A stretch of DNA of 63,053 bases, from positions 1-63,053 of the forward strand of contig JADZAI010000049.1 in assembly GCA_020852655.1 (NCBI GenBank), in the 5' to 3' direction. The position numbers and the translations under genes were made by a program. The notes beneath the pieces are model-generated. The model worked only from the letters and a program-made list of their open reading frames with translations, did no database searches and was not told the origin of the DNA. This document shows positions 1 through 10,966 of the stretch, piece by piece. The first letter of the stretch is position 1; every line of letters begins with the position of its first letter. This stretch comes from Alphaproteobacteria bacterium. GTDB taxonomy: Bacteria > Pseudomonadota > Alphaproteobacteria > Micropepsales > Micropepsaceae.

Positions 1-355
1 AAGCAACACTGCCAACACAATCCACCAATCCAGCCAAACCCAAGCCTCTCAGCCCAGACCCAGCCAAACCAGCAAACCCCGCCGCCCGCGTCGCCCTTCC
101 AATACAAACAACAATGTCAATCAGCGTTGGGACGACAAAACCTCACCATCGGGCTGGCGCCCGATGCGCGCTATTGCGGCGATACATGAGATCCGGTCGA
201 ACCGGCCATCGGGGCTTCATGCGCGGGGCACGCTTCCGCCGAACGGGAGGCGGTACATATGCCCGTGACGTTTCAGTGTCAAGCGCCATTTCCGCGCCGC
301 GACGCACGTTAACCAATTCCCAACGGACACCGCGGCAAGACTGCGCCGAACGCAG
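1..355. other. Intergenic region, C-rich start
   Basis: I see no convincing gene here. The first 120 bases are strikingly C-rich and G-poor on the plus strand (about 44 percent C, 12 percent G by hand count), unlike the rest of the window. Such a C-over-G bias is typical of Rho-loading sites, so this may be the 3' untranslated end of a plus-strand gene left of the window. No convincing promoter for the downstream peptidase gene was recognised. Confidence 0.3.
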
Positions 356-1888
356 ATGAGACGTGCCGTGGCGCTGCTTGCCCTGGATCATCGCGAGCCT
401 TCCCATCCGCCGCGCCGAGCCAGCGCGGACTTGCGCTGGGTATTGTCCGCGGGTGTCGCCGGGATTGCCGCCGTATCGGCACTCGGCCTCGCCTGGGGTT
501 TGCTCGCGCCCAACAACCCGACGCATCTCGTGCAGGCGATAGGTGTCGATGAGCTCGCCGTCGCCGGCCCGGCGCACAGCCTCGACGAAGATTTCGACGA
601 CGAACTGAGCGACCTTTATGCGAGCGTCGAAGGCCCGCAGGACGCGCGCTATGCCGGCATCGACACCCAAGTGCTGACCGTCGCCGAAGGCGACACGCTT
701 GCCAATCTGTTGCAGGCCGCCGGCGCCGCCAAAGACGACGCCAGCCTTGCGGTGAAGGCGATCGCGGCGGTCTACGACCCGCGCCAGATCAAGGGCGGGC
801 ATCGCCTGACGGTCACGCTCGGCATTCCCGACAACAGGCTGCCGCTGCGTGCAAGCGCCCTGCCCGCCCTGGCCGGCGCGAGCCCCGATGCCGCCGATCG
901 CTCGGGCCGCGTCCGGCTGATGTCGATCGCCTTCAAGCCCGACGTCGACAAGGAGGTCGTCGTGCGCCGCGACGACGACGGGAGCTACACGGCCGAAGCC
1001 AGCCAGAAGAAGCTGACGGCGCAGCTCTATCGCGCATCGGGCGTGATCGATCAGAGCCTGTTTCTGTCGGCCGCCGCAGCGGGCGTGCCAGATCGCGTGA
1101 CCTCGCAGCTCATGTATCTCTACAGCTACGATGTCGACTTCCAGCGCGACGTTCAGAGCGGCGACAGCTTCGAGGTCTTCTTCACGCGCTATTTCGACGA
1201 GTTCGGCAATCCGGTGAAGTCCGGCGACATCATGTTTGCGGCGCTGACCCTCTCGGGCAAGCGCATGCCGCTCTATCGCTATGTGCGCGAGCCCGGCGCA
1301 GAGCCGGAATATGTCGACGACAAGGGCCGGCCGATCAAGAAATCGCTGCTGTCGACGCCGATCGAGTCCGCGCGCATCACGTCAGGCTTCGGCATGCGCA
1401 TGCATCCGGTGCTCGGCTACACCCGCATGCACAAGGGCATCGACTTCGGCGCACCCGAAGGCACGCCGATCCTCGCCAGCGGCGACGGTGTCGTCGAAAT
1501 CGCCGATCGGACGGGCGGCTATGGAAACTACGTGCGAATCCGGCACACAGCGGAGTACGAGACGGCCTACGGCCACATGTCGGCCTATGGCCGGGGCATC
1601 CGTGCAGGCGCCCATGTGAGGCAGGGCCAAGTCATCGGCTATGTCGGCCAGACCGGCGTCGCGACCGGGCCTCACCTGCATTACGAGATCCTTATTCACG
1701 GGGATCAGGTGAATCCCAAGGGCGTGCAGGTCGACACGAACCGTCCGTTGGACGGACAGGCGCTCACGATCTTCCTGAAGACGAAGAACGAGACCGATAC
1801 GCTGATCGCCAAGACGCCCTTGAACGCTCCCGTCGAGACCGCCGAGGCGGATACGATCGCGACCGAACTGCGCGGCGCGCGAAACTGA
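356..1888 (+). CDS. M23 family metallopeptidase (murein endopeptidase)
   Basis: Predicted zinc-dependent endopeptidase that cleaves peptide cross-links in peptidoglycan; it acts in the periplasm. The 510-residue product has a short cytoplasmic head, one membrane anchor at about residues 25-50 (VLSAGVAGIAAVSALGLAWG), a middle region with a LysM/OapA-like stretch around residues 100-150, and a C-terminal LytM domain. The zinc ligands are visible as MHKGIDFGAP (about residue 358) and HLHYEI (about 440), so the enzyme should be catalytically competent rather than an EnvC-type activator. It stands alone on the plus strand. Family assignment is firm; the exact cross-link it cuts is not known. Confidence 0.9.
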   Translation: MRRAVALLALDHREPSHPPRRASADLRWVLSAGVAGIAAVSALGLAWGLLAPNNPTHLVQAIGVDELAVAGPAHSLDEDFDDELSDLYASVEGPQDARYAGIDTQVLTVAEGDTLANLLQAAGAAKDDASLAVKAIAAVYDPRQIKGGHRLTVTLGIPDNRLPLRASALPALAGASPDAADRSGRVRLMSIAFKPDVDKEVVVRRDDDGSYTAEASQKKLTAQLYRASGVIDQSLFLSAAAAGVPDRVTSQLMYLYSYDVDFQRDVQSGDSFEVFFTRYFDEFGNPVKSGDIMFAALTLSGKRMPLYRYVREPGAEPEYVDDKGRPIKKSLLSTPIESARITSGFGMRMHPVLGYTRMHKGIDFGAPEGTPILASGDGVVEIADRTGGYGNYVRIRHTAEYETAYGHMSAYGRGIRAGAHVRQGQVIGYVGQTGVATGPHLHYEILIHGDQVNPKGVQVDTNRPLDGQALTIFLKTKNETDTLIAKTPLNAPVETAEADTIATELRGARN

Positions 1889-1992
1889 CGCGCCGCCGAG
1901 CCTCGCCGGCCCGCCACCCGACGGGGTCACGCGTTCTTGAGAACCGCGCGGGCCACCATGCGGCATGCTTCCCAGCGCGGGAGGACCGATCC

Positions 1993-2487
1993 GTGAAGAC
2001 GATACTGCGCGCCGCCCTTGCCGGGGGATTCTCGGGAGGAGCCATCGATCTCGCCTATGCGATGATCGCGAGCTATTTCATATCACATATGATGCCCGAC
2101 GCGTTGCTGCGGGTAATCGCCGGGGGATTGTTCGGACGAGCGATCATTGCAGATGGCGGGCTTGGCTACGCCGCGCTGGGCGCCGTGCTTCACTTCGGCA
2201 TCGCGGTCATCATGGCCCTGGCGTTCTGTGGCGCCAGCAGCTTCGTGCCGATACTGCTCCGGTTCTGGTTTGTTTCAGGTCCGCTCTACGGTGCGGTCTT
2301 GTATTTGACGATGAACTACGTGGTGTTGCCGCTGTCGGCATTGGCCGTGACGAAGCATCCGGAAGGCTGGCGCATGGCCGGCGAACTCGTCAGCCACATG
2401 GCCGGCGTGGGACCTGCGATCGCCCTGAGCGCCCGCCTCATCATGGGGCGCGGTTGGCAACCGACGACAGCCAGAGCGCCGATGTAA
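1993..2487 (+). CDS. Integral membrane protein of unknown function (YagU/DUF1440-like)
   Basis: A 164-residue protein with four hydrophobic segments and several glycine pairs in the first helix (AALAGGFSGGAIDLAYAMI). The GTG start at 1993 is supported by a strong Shine-Dalgarno GGGAGG at 1979-1984, 8 bases upstream. Layout and the motif HPEGWRMAGELVSHM recall uncharacterised YagU/DUF1440-like inner membrane proteins, but this is a weak resemblance from memory. It lies 104 bases after the M23 peptidase gene and ends in the terminator hairpin at 2487-2517. No function can be assigned. Confidence 0.7.
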   Translation: MKTILRAALAGGFSGGAIDLAYAMIASYFISHMMPDALLRVIAGGLFGRAIIADGGLGYAALGAVLHFGIAVIMALAFCGASSFVPILLRFWFVSGPLYGAVLYLTMNYVVLPLSALAVTKHPEGWRMAGELVSHMAGVGPAIALSARLIMGRGWQPTTARAPM

Positions 2488-2517
2488 AGAAGGGCCGGAC
2501 TCTGTCCGGCCCTTCTT
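2487..2517. terminator. Bidirectional intrinsic terminator
   Basis: A perfect 14-bp inverted repeat (AAGAAGGGCCGGAC, loop TCT, then its complement) ends in TTCTT on both strands. It sits between the convergent membrane-protein gene (stop at 2485-2487) and clpB (stop at 2535-2537), so it can terminate both. Confidence 0.85.
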
Positions 2518-2534
2518 AGAGGCATCGCATCCTC

Positions 2535-3662
<1,128 letters not shown>

Positions 3663-3764
3663 GCCATAGGCGAGCTCACCCGCGCGGGCGAGGTCGCCGC
3701 GGCGCTGGGCCTGCTCCAGTTCGAGGCGCGACTGGTCGAGTTTTTCCTTGATGCCGGTGGTCTC

Positions 3765-5180
<1,416 letters not shown>

Positions 5181-5263
5181 AGATCCCTCCTGACGAGCGC
5201 TTCCGCATTCTGCCGCCCCAAATGGGCACGGACACCTAGCGGAGCCTCAAAAGACCATGCCGG

Positions 5264-5292
5264 ATGTGGGGAACCCTTTGCGAGGGATCAAG
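5264..5292 (-). promoter_or_regulatory. Sigma-32 (RpoH)-like promoter of clpB
   Basis: On the minus strand CTTGATC is followed after 14 bases by CCCCACAT, close to the enterobacterial sigma-32 pattern CTTGAAA-N11-16-CCCCATNT. It would start a transcript about 77 bases before the clpB ATG. The match to the alphaproteobacterial RpoH consensus is less good, so this is a moderate call. Confidence 0.5.
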
Positions 5293-5350
5293 GCGCGAGA
5301 CCTGCTCGTCCCGACAATGTGCCGCTTGATGTCCGGCCCATCCCAGAGAC

Positions 5351-5376
5351 GGAACCCAGTATGCCAATGGGCCGTT
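5351..5376 (+). promoter_or_regulatory. EcfG-type general stress promoter
   Basis: GGAAC at 5351-5355, a 17-base spacer, and CGTT at 5373-5376 form a perfect match to the alphaproteobacterial EcfG (sigma-EcfG) consensus. Transcription would begin near 5383, about 28 bases before the ATG at 5411. This excludes the alternative GTG start at 5378 for the downstream gene. Confidence 0.75.
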
Positions 5377-5410
5377 CGTGAACCATCCGAACTATTCTGT
5401 GGGTGTCGTC

Positions 5411-5599
5411 ATGACGTTTTCGAATCCCGGTCCTTCGGCTGACCTCGAAGCCCCTTTTGACCAGGGCTATGGCACGGCCGAAAGCTGGGCCGAGCGGCGG
5501 CTCGTCGACCTCCGCGACGCGGTCCGGGAAGAGCCCATCAAAACCACCCTGATCGCGATGGCGGCAGGCGCTCTGCTCGGACGGATTTTCCTCCGCTGA
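5411..5599 (+). CDS. Small membrane-anchored DUF883-like protein
   Basis: A 62-residue protein with a charged first half and a single C-terminal membrane segment, REEPIKTTLIAMAAGALLG followed by RIFLR. This ending is the hallmark of ElaB/YqjD/DUF883 proteins, which sit in the inner membrane and in enterobacteria bind ribosomes in stationary phase. It is shorter than typical DUF883 proteins, keeping mainly the anchor. The EcfG-type promoter at 5351-5376 puts it in the general stress regulon. It converges with a second, longer protein with the same type of C-terminal anchor (5644-5952). The start at 5411 is preferred because the predicted transcript begins near 5383. Confidence 0.7.
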   Translation: MTFSNPGPSADLEAPFDQGYGTAESWAERRLVDLRDAVREEPIKTTLIAMAAGALLGRIFLR

Positions 5600-5643
5600 G
5601 ACAGGCAGGCCGTTCAGGCCGCCTTTCGGCAACGAACCAAACC

Positions 5644-5952
5644 TCAGCGCCGGGCGAAAACCGCCCCCACCAGCGCAGCCACGCCGGCAACGATCGCCAG
5701 CGTCTGGACCGGCTTTTCACGGACCATGTCGCTTGCCCGGGCGATCTGGTCGTCGATCCACGCGCCGACCTTGGGTGCCTGGTCGGTCATGGCGTGAATG
5801 CCGTCAGCGACATAGTCGGTGGCGCTCGACACACCGTCCGACACGGCATCGGTCATGCGATCGGTGAAGGTCTTGGCTTCGTCCGCCGCCGTATCGGCGG
5901 CATCGTCGACGGCGCCGGTAAAGGCGGACGCGGTGCGGGCTGTCGAAGACAT
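5644..5952 (-). CDS. DUF883-like (ElaB/YqjD type) membrane-anchored stress protein
   Basis: 102 residues: an Ala/Asp/Thr-rich amphipathic region (about 1-75) and a C-terminal membrane anchor, REKPVQTLAIVAGVAALVGA followed by an Arg-rich end, as in ElaB/YqjD proteins. The ATG at 5952 has a good ribosome site (AGGGAG). A perfect EcfG-type promoter lies 43-67 bases upstream (5995-6019). The protein resembles its convergent neighbour at 5411-5599 only in the anchor. Likely role: an inner membrane stress protein, perhaps interacting with ribosomes, by analogy only. Confidence 0.75.
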   Translation of the reverse strand: MSSTARTASAFTGAVDDAADTAADEAKTFTDRMTDAVSDGVSSATDYVADGIHAMTDQAPKVGAWIDDQIARASDMVREKPVQTLAIVAGVAALVGAVFARR

Positions 5953-5994
5953 GCAAATTCTCCCTCTGTGGCGGCGATGGCCACCCAGGGGGCT

Positions 5995-6019
5995 AACGGG
6001 CCGGCGCAGGAGATGTTCC
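5995..6019 (-). promoter_or_regulatory. EcfG-type general stress promoter
   Basis: Minus strand GGAAC (6019-6015), 16-base spacer, CGTT (5998-5995): a perfect EcfG consensus. It drives the DUF883-like gene starting at 5952 and lies just inside the intergenic stretch after the stop of the DUF4167 gene (6036). Confidence 0.8.
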
Positions 6020-6035
6020 CGCGCAGCCCGCGATC

Positions 6036-6500
6036 TCACACGACAGGCTGCTCGTCTTCCGCTTGGGCCGGCTCGGGTTGAGTACGGATCACCTGTGCCT
6101 CAGTCGGCGCTCCGTCCTGCGTTTGAGTCTCGCCCTCAGCACCTTCGTGCCCATTCCGGTTCTGAATGTTCTGCGGATTGTGCTGGTGCTGCTGAGGGGG
6201 CATCGCCGCCTGCGCCGCCGCGATGATCCGATAATAGTGCTCCGCATGCTGAAGATAGTTCTCGGCCATCACGCGGTCGCCGGACGAGTTCGCATCGCGG
6301 GCGAGCTGAAGATATTTCTCGTAGATATGCTGCGCGGTGCCGCGGACCTTCATGTCCGGGCCGGTCGATTCGAAGTTGCGGTGCAGGATGTTCTGCGGGC
6401 GCTGGCCGCCGCCACCACCCCCGCCTCCTCCGCCGCCACCGCCGTTGCGATTGCGGCCGCGATTGCGCTTACCACCGAAATTATTCTGTTGAGGCCTCAT
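6036..6500 (-). CDS. DUF4167 domain-containing protein
   Basis: 154 residues. The DUF4167 core (about 34-92) includes FESTGPDMKVRGTAQHIYEK and YLQHAEHYYRI, a strongly conserved alphaproteobacterial motif of unknown role. The N terminus is rich in Arg/Asn/Gly with a run of 13 glycines (about residues 20-32), suggesting nucleic-acid binding or a flexible linker; the C terminus is Gln/Glu-rich and disordered. It follows prmC on the same strand, the usual position of this family in alphaproteobacteria (prfA-prmC-DUF4167-clpB), which hints at a link to translation. The 281-base gap to prmC holds nothing recognisable. Confidence 0.88.
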   Translation of the reverse strand: MRPQQNNFGGKRNRGRNRNGGGGGGGGGGGGGQRPQNILHRNFESTGPDMKVRGTAQHIYEKYLQLARDANSSGDRVMAENYLQHAEHYYRIIAAAQAAMPPQQHQHNPQNIQNRNGHEGAEGETQTQDGAPTEAQVIRTQPEPAQAEDEQPVV

Positions 6501-6781
6501 GTCGAAGGCTCTCTCCTCTCCTGTTTAGCATCGGGTTCGGCGCGTCTCCCGCTCGCCTTCGGCCCTGCCTGCTCCAGCGCGCGTTTCGGCGCGGCGGCAT
6601 GGCGTCCTAGGACAAAGCGTGCGGTCGTGAGCGCTTTATCGGGTCGATCGAGTCAATCATGCGCTGGTGCGGGAGCCGCCCTGGCGGCCATTAACCGGAG
6701 CGCGGCCTCAAACGACCTTCCCCTGACCGCGAAATTACTCCTTCCCGGCCCGGCTTCCAACAGAATTTTCGGCGCTCCGCC

Positions 6782-7645
6782 TCAGGGGTCCGGCGAGGAC
6801 GCAGCCACAATCCGTGGGATTCCCGCCAAGTCGGGTAGGATAGCGGTCTTTTCAAGCCCGGATCGGAGAAATATCGCCGCCACGTCGTCGGCCTGTCCCT
6901 GCCCTACTTCCACGATGATCCGCCCGCCGGGTGCGAGGCGAGCTGCCACGACCGATGAGATCGCATGATAGGCCCCGAGGCCGTCGGGACCTCCGTCGAG
7001 CGCCAGGTGAGGTTCGAAGTCGCGCACCTCCGGATCGAGCCCGGCGATGTCGCGGGTCGGGATATAAGGCGGGTTTGAAACGATGAGATCGAACGTCTGC
7101 GGCGGGACGTGACTCCACCAGCTCGACCGGCCGAACCGGGCGCGGTCGCCAAGGCCCAGACGGGCCGCATTGGCGCGAGCGACCTCCAACGCCTCCAAAG
7201 AAACATCGACGCCGAAGCCCTGTGCGAAGGGCAGCTCGGAGAGCAATGCGATAAGGATCGCTCCCGTCCCCGTCCCGAGATCGAGGATCGACCACGGCAC
7301 GTTGCGGCCGGCGCCAGCGAGCGGCTTCAGCGCAGTCTCGACGATGAGTTCCGTTTCAGGGCGCGGGATGAGCACGCCCGGCGCAACATCGAAATCCAGC
7401 GACCAGAACCCGCGCCTACCGGCAAGATAAGCGAAAGGCTCGCGTTGCGCGCGCCGGGCCAGGAACTCGCGGAAACGGGCCGCGTCCTGCTCCGCAACCG
7501 GACGACCGGGCTCCAGCAGCAAGGCGCCTGCATCGGCGCGCAGGACATGGGCCAGGAGCAGGCGCGCCTCGCGCCGCGGCTCCTCGACCCCAGCGGCGGC
7601 GAGCGCGGCCGCGCCCTCGGCGATCAGCGCGAAGGCCGTCGTCAC
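6782..7645 (-). CDS. prmC: Peptide chain release factor N5-glutamine methyltransferase
   Basis: Methylates the glutamine of the GGQ motif in release factors RF1 and RF2, using S-adenosylmethionine, which makes peptide release efficient. 287 residues: a helical N-terminal domain that binds the release factor, then a Rossmann methyltransferase fold with the SAM motif [11 protein letters not shown] (about 119-129) and the catalytic NPPY motif (VSNPPYIPT, about 187-195). The GTG start overlaps the prfA stop by 4 bases (GTGA), so the modifying enzyme and its substrate are translationally coupled. Confidence 0.95.
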   Translation of the reverse strand: MTTAFALIAEGAAALAAAGVEEPRREARLLLAHVLRADAGALLLEPGRPVAEQDAARFREFLARRAQREPFAYLAGRRGFWSLDFDVAPGVLIPRPETELIVETALKPLAGAGRNVPWSILDLGTGTGAILIALLSELPFAQGFGVDVSLEALEVARANAARLGLGDRARFGRSSWWSHVPPQTFDLIVSNPPYIPTRDIAGLDPEVRDFEPHLALDGGPDGLGAYHAISSVVAARLAPGGRIIVEVGQGQADDVAAIFLRSGLEKTAILPDLAGIPRIVAASSPDP

Positions 7646-8709
7646 CGTGCGCTTTCGAGCGCCGCGAGCTTCGCCGCCTGATCGTGCGCGACCAGCGCAT
7701 CGATCACCTCGCCGAGATCGTCGCCGGCAACGACCCGGTCGAGCTTGTAGAGCGTCAGGTTGATGCGGTGGTCGGTGACCCGCCCTTGCGGGAAGTTATA
7801 GGTGCGAATGCGCTCCGAACGGTCGCCCGATCCGACCTGGTCCTTGCGGTCCGCAGCGCGCGCGCTGTCGACGCGTGTACGCTCCGCATCGTAAAGCCGC
7901 GCCTTGAGCATCTTCATCGCGCGCGCCTTGTTCTTGTGCTGCGACTTCTCTTCCTGCGACGCGGCGACGACCCCTGTCGGGATATGCGTGATGCGCACAG
8001 CCGATTCCGTCTTGTTGACGTGCTGCCCGCCGGCCCCCGACGCGCGGTAGACGTCGATCCGAAGATCCGATTCCTTGACGTCGATTTCGACATCCTCCGC
8101 TTCCGGCAACACGGCGACCGTCGCGGCGGAGGTGTGGATGCGCCCTTGCGCTTCCGTTTGCGGCACGCGCTGCACGCGGTGCACACCGCTTTCGAACTTC
8201 AGCTTGGCAAAGACGCCCTGGCCCTCGACGGACAGCACGCCTTCCTTGATCCCGCCGAGATCGCTCTCCGACATCGACATGACCTCGACACGCCAGCCCT
8301 GGAGCTGCGCATAGCGACGATACATGGCAAGGAGATCCCCGGCGAAGAGCGCGGCTTCATCGCCGCCCGTTCCGGCGCGGACTTCGAGGATCGCGCTGCC
8401 TTCGTCCGCCGCGTCCTTCGGGATGAGCAGAAGCTTGAGCTGATGCTCAAGTTCGGCGAGCCGCGACTTGATTTGCTCCAGTTCGTCGCGGGCCAGCGCG
8501 GCCATCTCGGCATCGCTGTCGCCGGCCATCTGCTCGAGCGACACACGTTCCCGTTCGGCTGCCCGGAAATCGGCGAGCGCATCGGCCACGGGCCGAAGCT
8601 GCGCCCGTTCCTTGGACAGCTTTACGATATCGCCGTGGCCTGCGGCGAGCTGCGCCTCGATCTCTTCGAAGCGTGCAGCGATACGGTCGATCTGCTGGGT
8701 CGGCAACAT
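7642..8709 (-). CDS. prfA: Peptide chain release factor 1
   Basis: Class I release factor that recognises UAA and UAG stop codons and triggers peptidyl-tRNA hydrolysis. 355 residues, full length. The catalytic GGQ motif lies in [18 protein letters not shown] (about residue 230). This is directly relevant to the amber codon in clpB 2.5 kb away: RF1 looks intact, so UAG should be read as stop. It is the first gene of the prfA-prmC pair. Confidence 0.97.
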   Translation of the reverse strand: MLPTQQIDRIAARFEEIEAQLAAGHGDIVKLSKERAQLRPVADALADFRAAERERVSLEQMAGDSDAEMAALARDELEQIKSRLAELEHQLKLLLIPKDAADEGSAILEVRAGTGGDEAALFAGDLLAMYRRYAQLQGWRVEVMSMSESDLGGIKEGVLSVEGQGVFAKLKFESGVHRVQRVPQTEAQGRIHTSAATVAVLPEAEDVEIDVKESDLRIDVYRASGAGGQHVNKTESAVRITHIPTGVVAASQEEKSQHKNKARAMKMLKARLYDAERTRVDSARAADRKDQVGSGDRSERIRTYNFPQGRVTDHRINLTLYKLDRVVAGDDLGEVIDALVAHDQAAKLAALESAR

Positions 8710-8822
8710 GGGAGTGATCTAGCCGCCGACGCCGCAAAGACCAAGCCGTTGCCCGGTCGCTGGAGGAGCAGGACGCCGCACCTGCGCCATCCGCCCTCTA
8801 TACTACGCCAATCGACGCCGGC

Positions 8823-9815
8823 CTATTTCGCCGCTTTCGTCTTGGCGCCGCCCAGCGCCGCGAGCTCTTCCATGAGCTTCTTGCGCTCTTCCGTCATTGC
8901 CTTCAGACGGTCGCGAATGGCCTTTACACGGCGGTTGTTCGCCTTGGCCTGCTTGTCTGCGGGATCAGCCATGGGTTGTCCTTTCTCGTGAGTGGTGGTG
9001 GTTTTCAGCGCCTCGCCGAGGGCCAGTTTGGCCTGCTGCAATTCGTGCAGGACCTGACGCATCACGATGACGCCGTAGGCTTTGTTGCCGTGCCCCGTAT
9101 TACGGGGCTTGGTGCCACCCTTGAATGAGTTCATGCCGACGCCGTCGACAATATACTCGTGCCGGGTGAGCCCCGTCTCGTCCAGCGTCTCCGGCGGCTG
9201 GCTGAGATATTTATAGGTCTCCTGGTCGCCGATGGTGACGCTGAGATCGTCGTAGACGCGACGGATCCGCGTAAGCAGGCCCGGCACTGACGATACATCG
9301 TCGGCGTGCTCAGGATCGCCGATGATGTTCACCGTCGGCGCCGGAATGGACTGGCTGATGATGGGGCATCGCGAGATCGCGCGGAGCGCCCGAACCGGAG
9401 CCAGCGCCTGATCCGAGCGCAGCCGGCCCTCGATCGCCGCCTTGAGCGCAGCACTGGAAATGAGGTGCGCACCGGGCGCCGCCACCTCCAGTGGCCGGTG
9501 GCGGCTGCATACCATCCTGACTCCGGTGGGGCCGCCCAAGCCAAGACCGAACATGACGAACGCCGAATAGGCCGCGCCCTCAATCTTCTGGCGGCCGCCC
9601 GACGTCATGGCAAAGGTGTTCTTGACGGCGTCGGACGTGGCGACGAGCGCCCCGTTTTCGACCTTCACATGATTGCCGAAATCGACCGAAGTACCCGGGG
9701 CAAAGCCGAAGAAGTCGAACGCATAGTCCGGAAACTCCGCAGCGATTTCGTCCCAGCCGAGCTTCGCCGCGGCAATGTGCGAATTGCCGAGCGCACAGAT
9801 CCGATACGTGCTCAC
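8823..9815 (-). CDS. SGNH-like hypothetical protein paired with GSCFA protein
   Basis: 330 residues, not firmly recognised. The N terminus CALGNSHIAAAKLG resembles an SGNH-type block with the nucleophile Ser in GNSH; a late Asp/His pair would be needed and could lie in the TKPRNTGHGNKAYG region. The C-terminal ~60 residues (from about 270) are Lys/Ala/Glu-rich and probably a coiled coil. The GTG start overlaps the end of the GSCFA gene by 4 bases, so the two proteins are co-expressed and probably act on the same substrate, perhaps acylation or deacylation of a surface glycan. That role is inference. Confidence 0.55.
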   Translation of the reverse strand: MSTYRICALGNSHIAAAKLGWDEIAAEFPDYAFDFFGFAPGTSVDFGNHVKVENGALVATSDAVKNTFAMTSGGRQKIEGAAYSAFVMFGLGLGGPTGVRMVCSRHRPLEVAAPGAHLISSAALKAAIEGRLRSDQALAPVRALRAISRCPIISQSIPAPTVNIIGDPEHADDVSSVPGLLTRIRRVYDDLSVTIGDQETYKYLSQPPETLDETGLTRHEYIVDGVGMNSFKGGTKPRNTGHGNKAYGVIVMRQVLHELQQAKLALGEALKTTTTHEKGQPMADPADKQAKANNRRVKAIRDRLKAMTEERKKLMEELAALGGAKTKAAK

Positions 9816-10879
9816 CGCGCGAAGGCCTCGAGCAGCTTTTCCTCGCAGACCACGTCTTCCTCCGTGTCGCGCTTCGACTTCTGCGGTGAAACGGCGGGCG
9901 CGACCGCAGGTGCCGGCTGTTCGGACGAGGTATTGGTGTGGGCGCTGAAGAAGATCTTCATCACCGTCTCGACGCCTTCCGGCTTCACGCTGCGCAGGTC
10001 TGCATCGTAGAAGAGAGGCCCGACGAAGGGCGTCGCGATGATCTCGTATGACGGGAAATAGTCGACGTCCTCGAACTGCGCATAGAAGGCGCCGGCTGCC
10101 GCCCGCAGAACGGACTTGGAGTACATCGTCGCCACGAGGGCATGCTGATCGGAGGCGGTCGCCACGAGCGGTACGGGTGAAACGGTAACCAGGAACCGCA
10201 GCGTCGGATTGTGCTGCTTCAGGAGCGCGCGAAGGGCCGAAAGATCGGCCAGGACCTCATCGTAGGTGAAGTTCTTGAACTCGTGAATGTCGGGCGAATA
10301 CTGCCCCGCGATCGTCTCCGGCGCGGTCGGATAGACCGTCCCCGAGGCTTTGTGAATCCAGGTCTCGGTAAGGCCGAGGGTGAAGATCAACAAATTCGTC
10401 GTCAGGAACATCTCGCGCATGCGGCCGATGTGATCGGCACGATGCGCCCGTACTTCCTCCGGACTATCCAGACCCGCCGGCTCGACCGAAGGCCGCATGG
10501 CGTCATAGTAGCGGCCGCTCTTGGTCCAGACGGCGTCGGCCGGCTCGAACAGGCCAAAGCACTCCTGCGCCAACTGGAGCATCTGCCGGGCGGTATAGAT
10601 ATTGCCGTAGCGCCCCGAGTAGATCGCATAGCCGAAGCTCTGCGCGACATCCCGCGACATGCCGGGGGGCGCCGGCTCAGCATCAATGACGTTATAGCCG
10701 CGCCGGTTCAGGTGCGTGGAGATATGCTGGGCAAAGCAACTCCCCGCTGCTGCAATGCGGCAATCCGGCGTGATCTCGAAGCGTTTGCGATAGAGATCAG
10801 GGGGAACGGGTGCGCCGCTCGCGACGGCTGAACTCCAGAACGACCGCCGCGGCCGACCCTTGTAAGGCGACGCCATCAA
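9812..10879 (-). CDS. GSCFA family protein
   Basis: 355 residues with the eponymous block AAGSCFAQHISTHLNRRGYN (about residues 44-63) and the downstream motif FTLGLTETWIHKASGTVYPT, diagnostic of the GSCFA domain. These proteins are thought to be SGNH/GDSL-like hydrolases or acyltransferases in polysaccharide contexts; the biochemical activity is not established. The last ~60 residues are Pro/Ser/Glu-rich and likely disordered. It is coupled by a 4-base overlap to the downstream SGNH-like gene and follows ispG on the same strand after an 87-base gap. Confidence 0.85.
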   Translation of the reverse strand: MMASPYKGRPRRSFWSSAVASGAPVPPDLYRKRFEITPDCRIAAAGSCFAQHISTHLNRRGYNVIDAEPAPPGMSRDVAQSFGYAIYSGRYGNIYTARQMLQLAQECFGLFEPADAVWTKSGRYYDAMRPSVEPAGLDSPEEVRAHRADHIGRMREMFLTTNLLIFTLGLTETWIHKASGTVYPTAPETIAGQYSPDIHEFKNFTYDEVLADLSALRALLKQHNPTLRFLVTVSPVPLVATASDQHALVATMYSKSVLRAAAGAFYAQFEDVDYFPSYEIIATPFVGPLFYDADLRSVKPEGVETVMKIFFSAHTNTSSEQPAPAVAPAVSPQKSKRDTEEDVVCEEKLLEAFAR

Positions 10880-10966
10880 GCCTCTCGCTGCAAGTGCGAG
10901 ATTTCCTTAGCGGAGGGGTCCGCGAACTGTCAATTGAGCCGCCTGCCGCAGTCCGCTACGGCACCG

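Noticed and set aside
5378..5410. Longer start for the small DUF883-like protein
   Set aside because: GTG at 5378 lies before or at the predicted EcfG transcription start; the ATG at 5411 fits.
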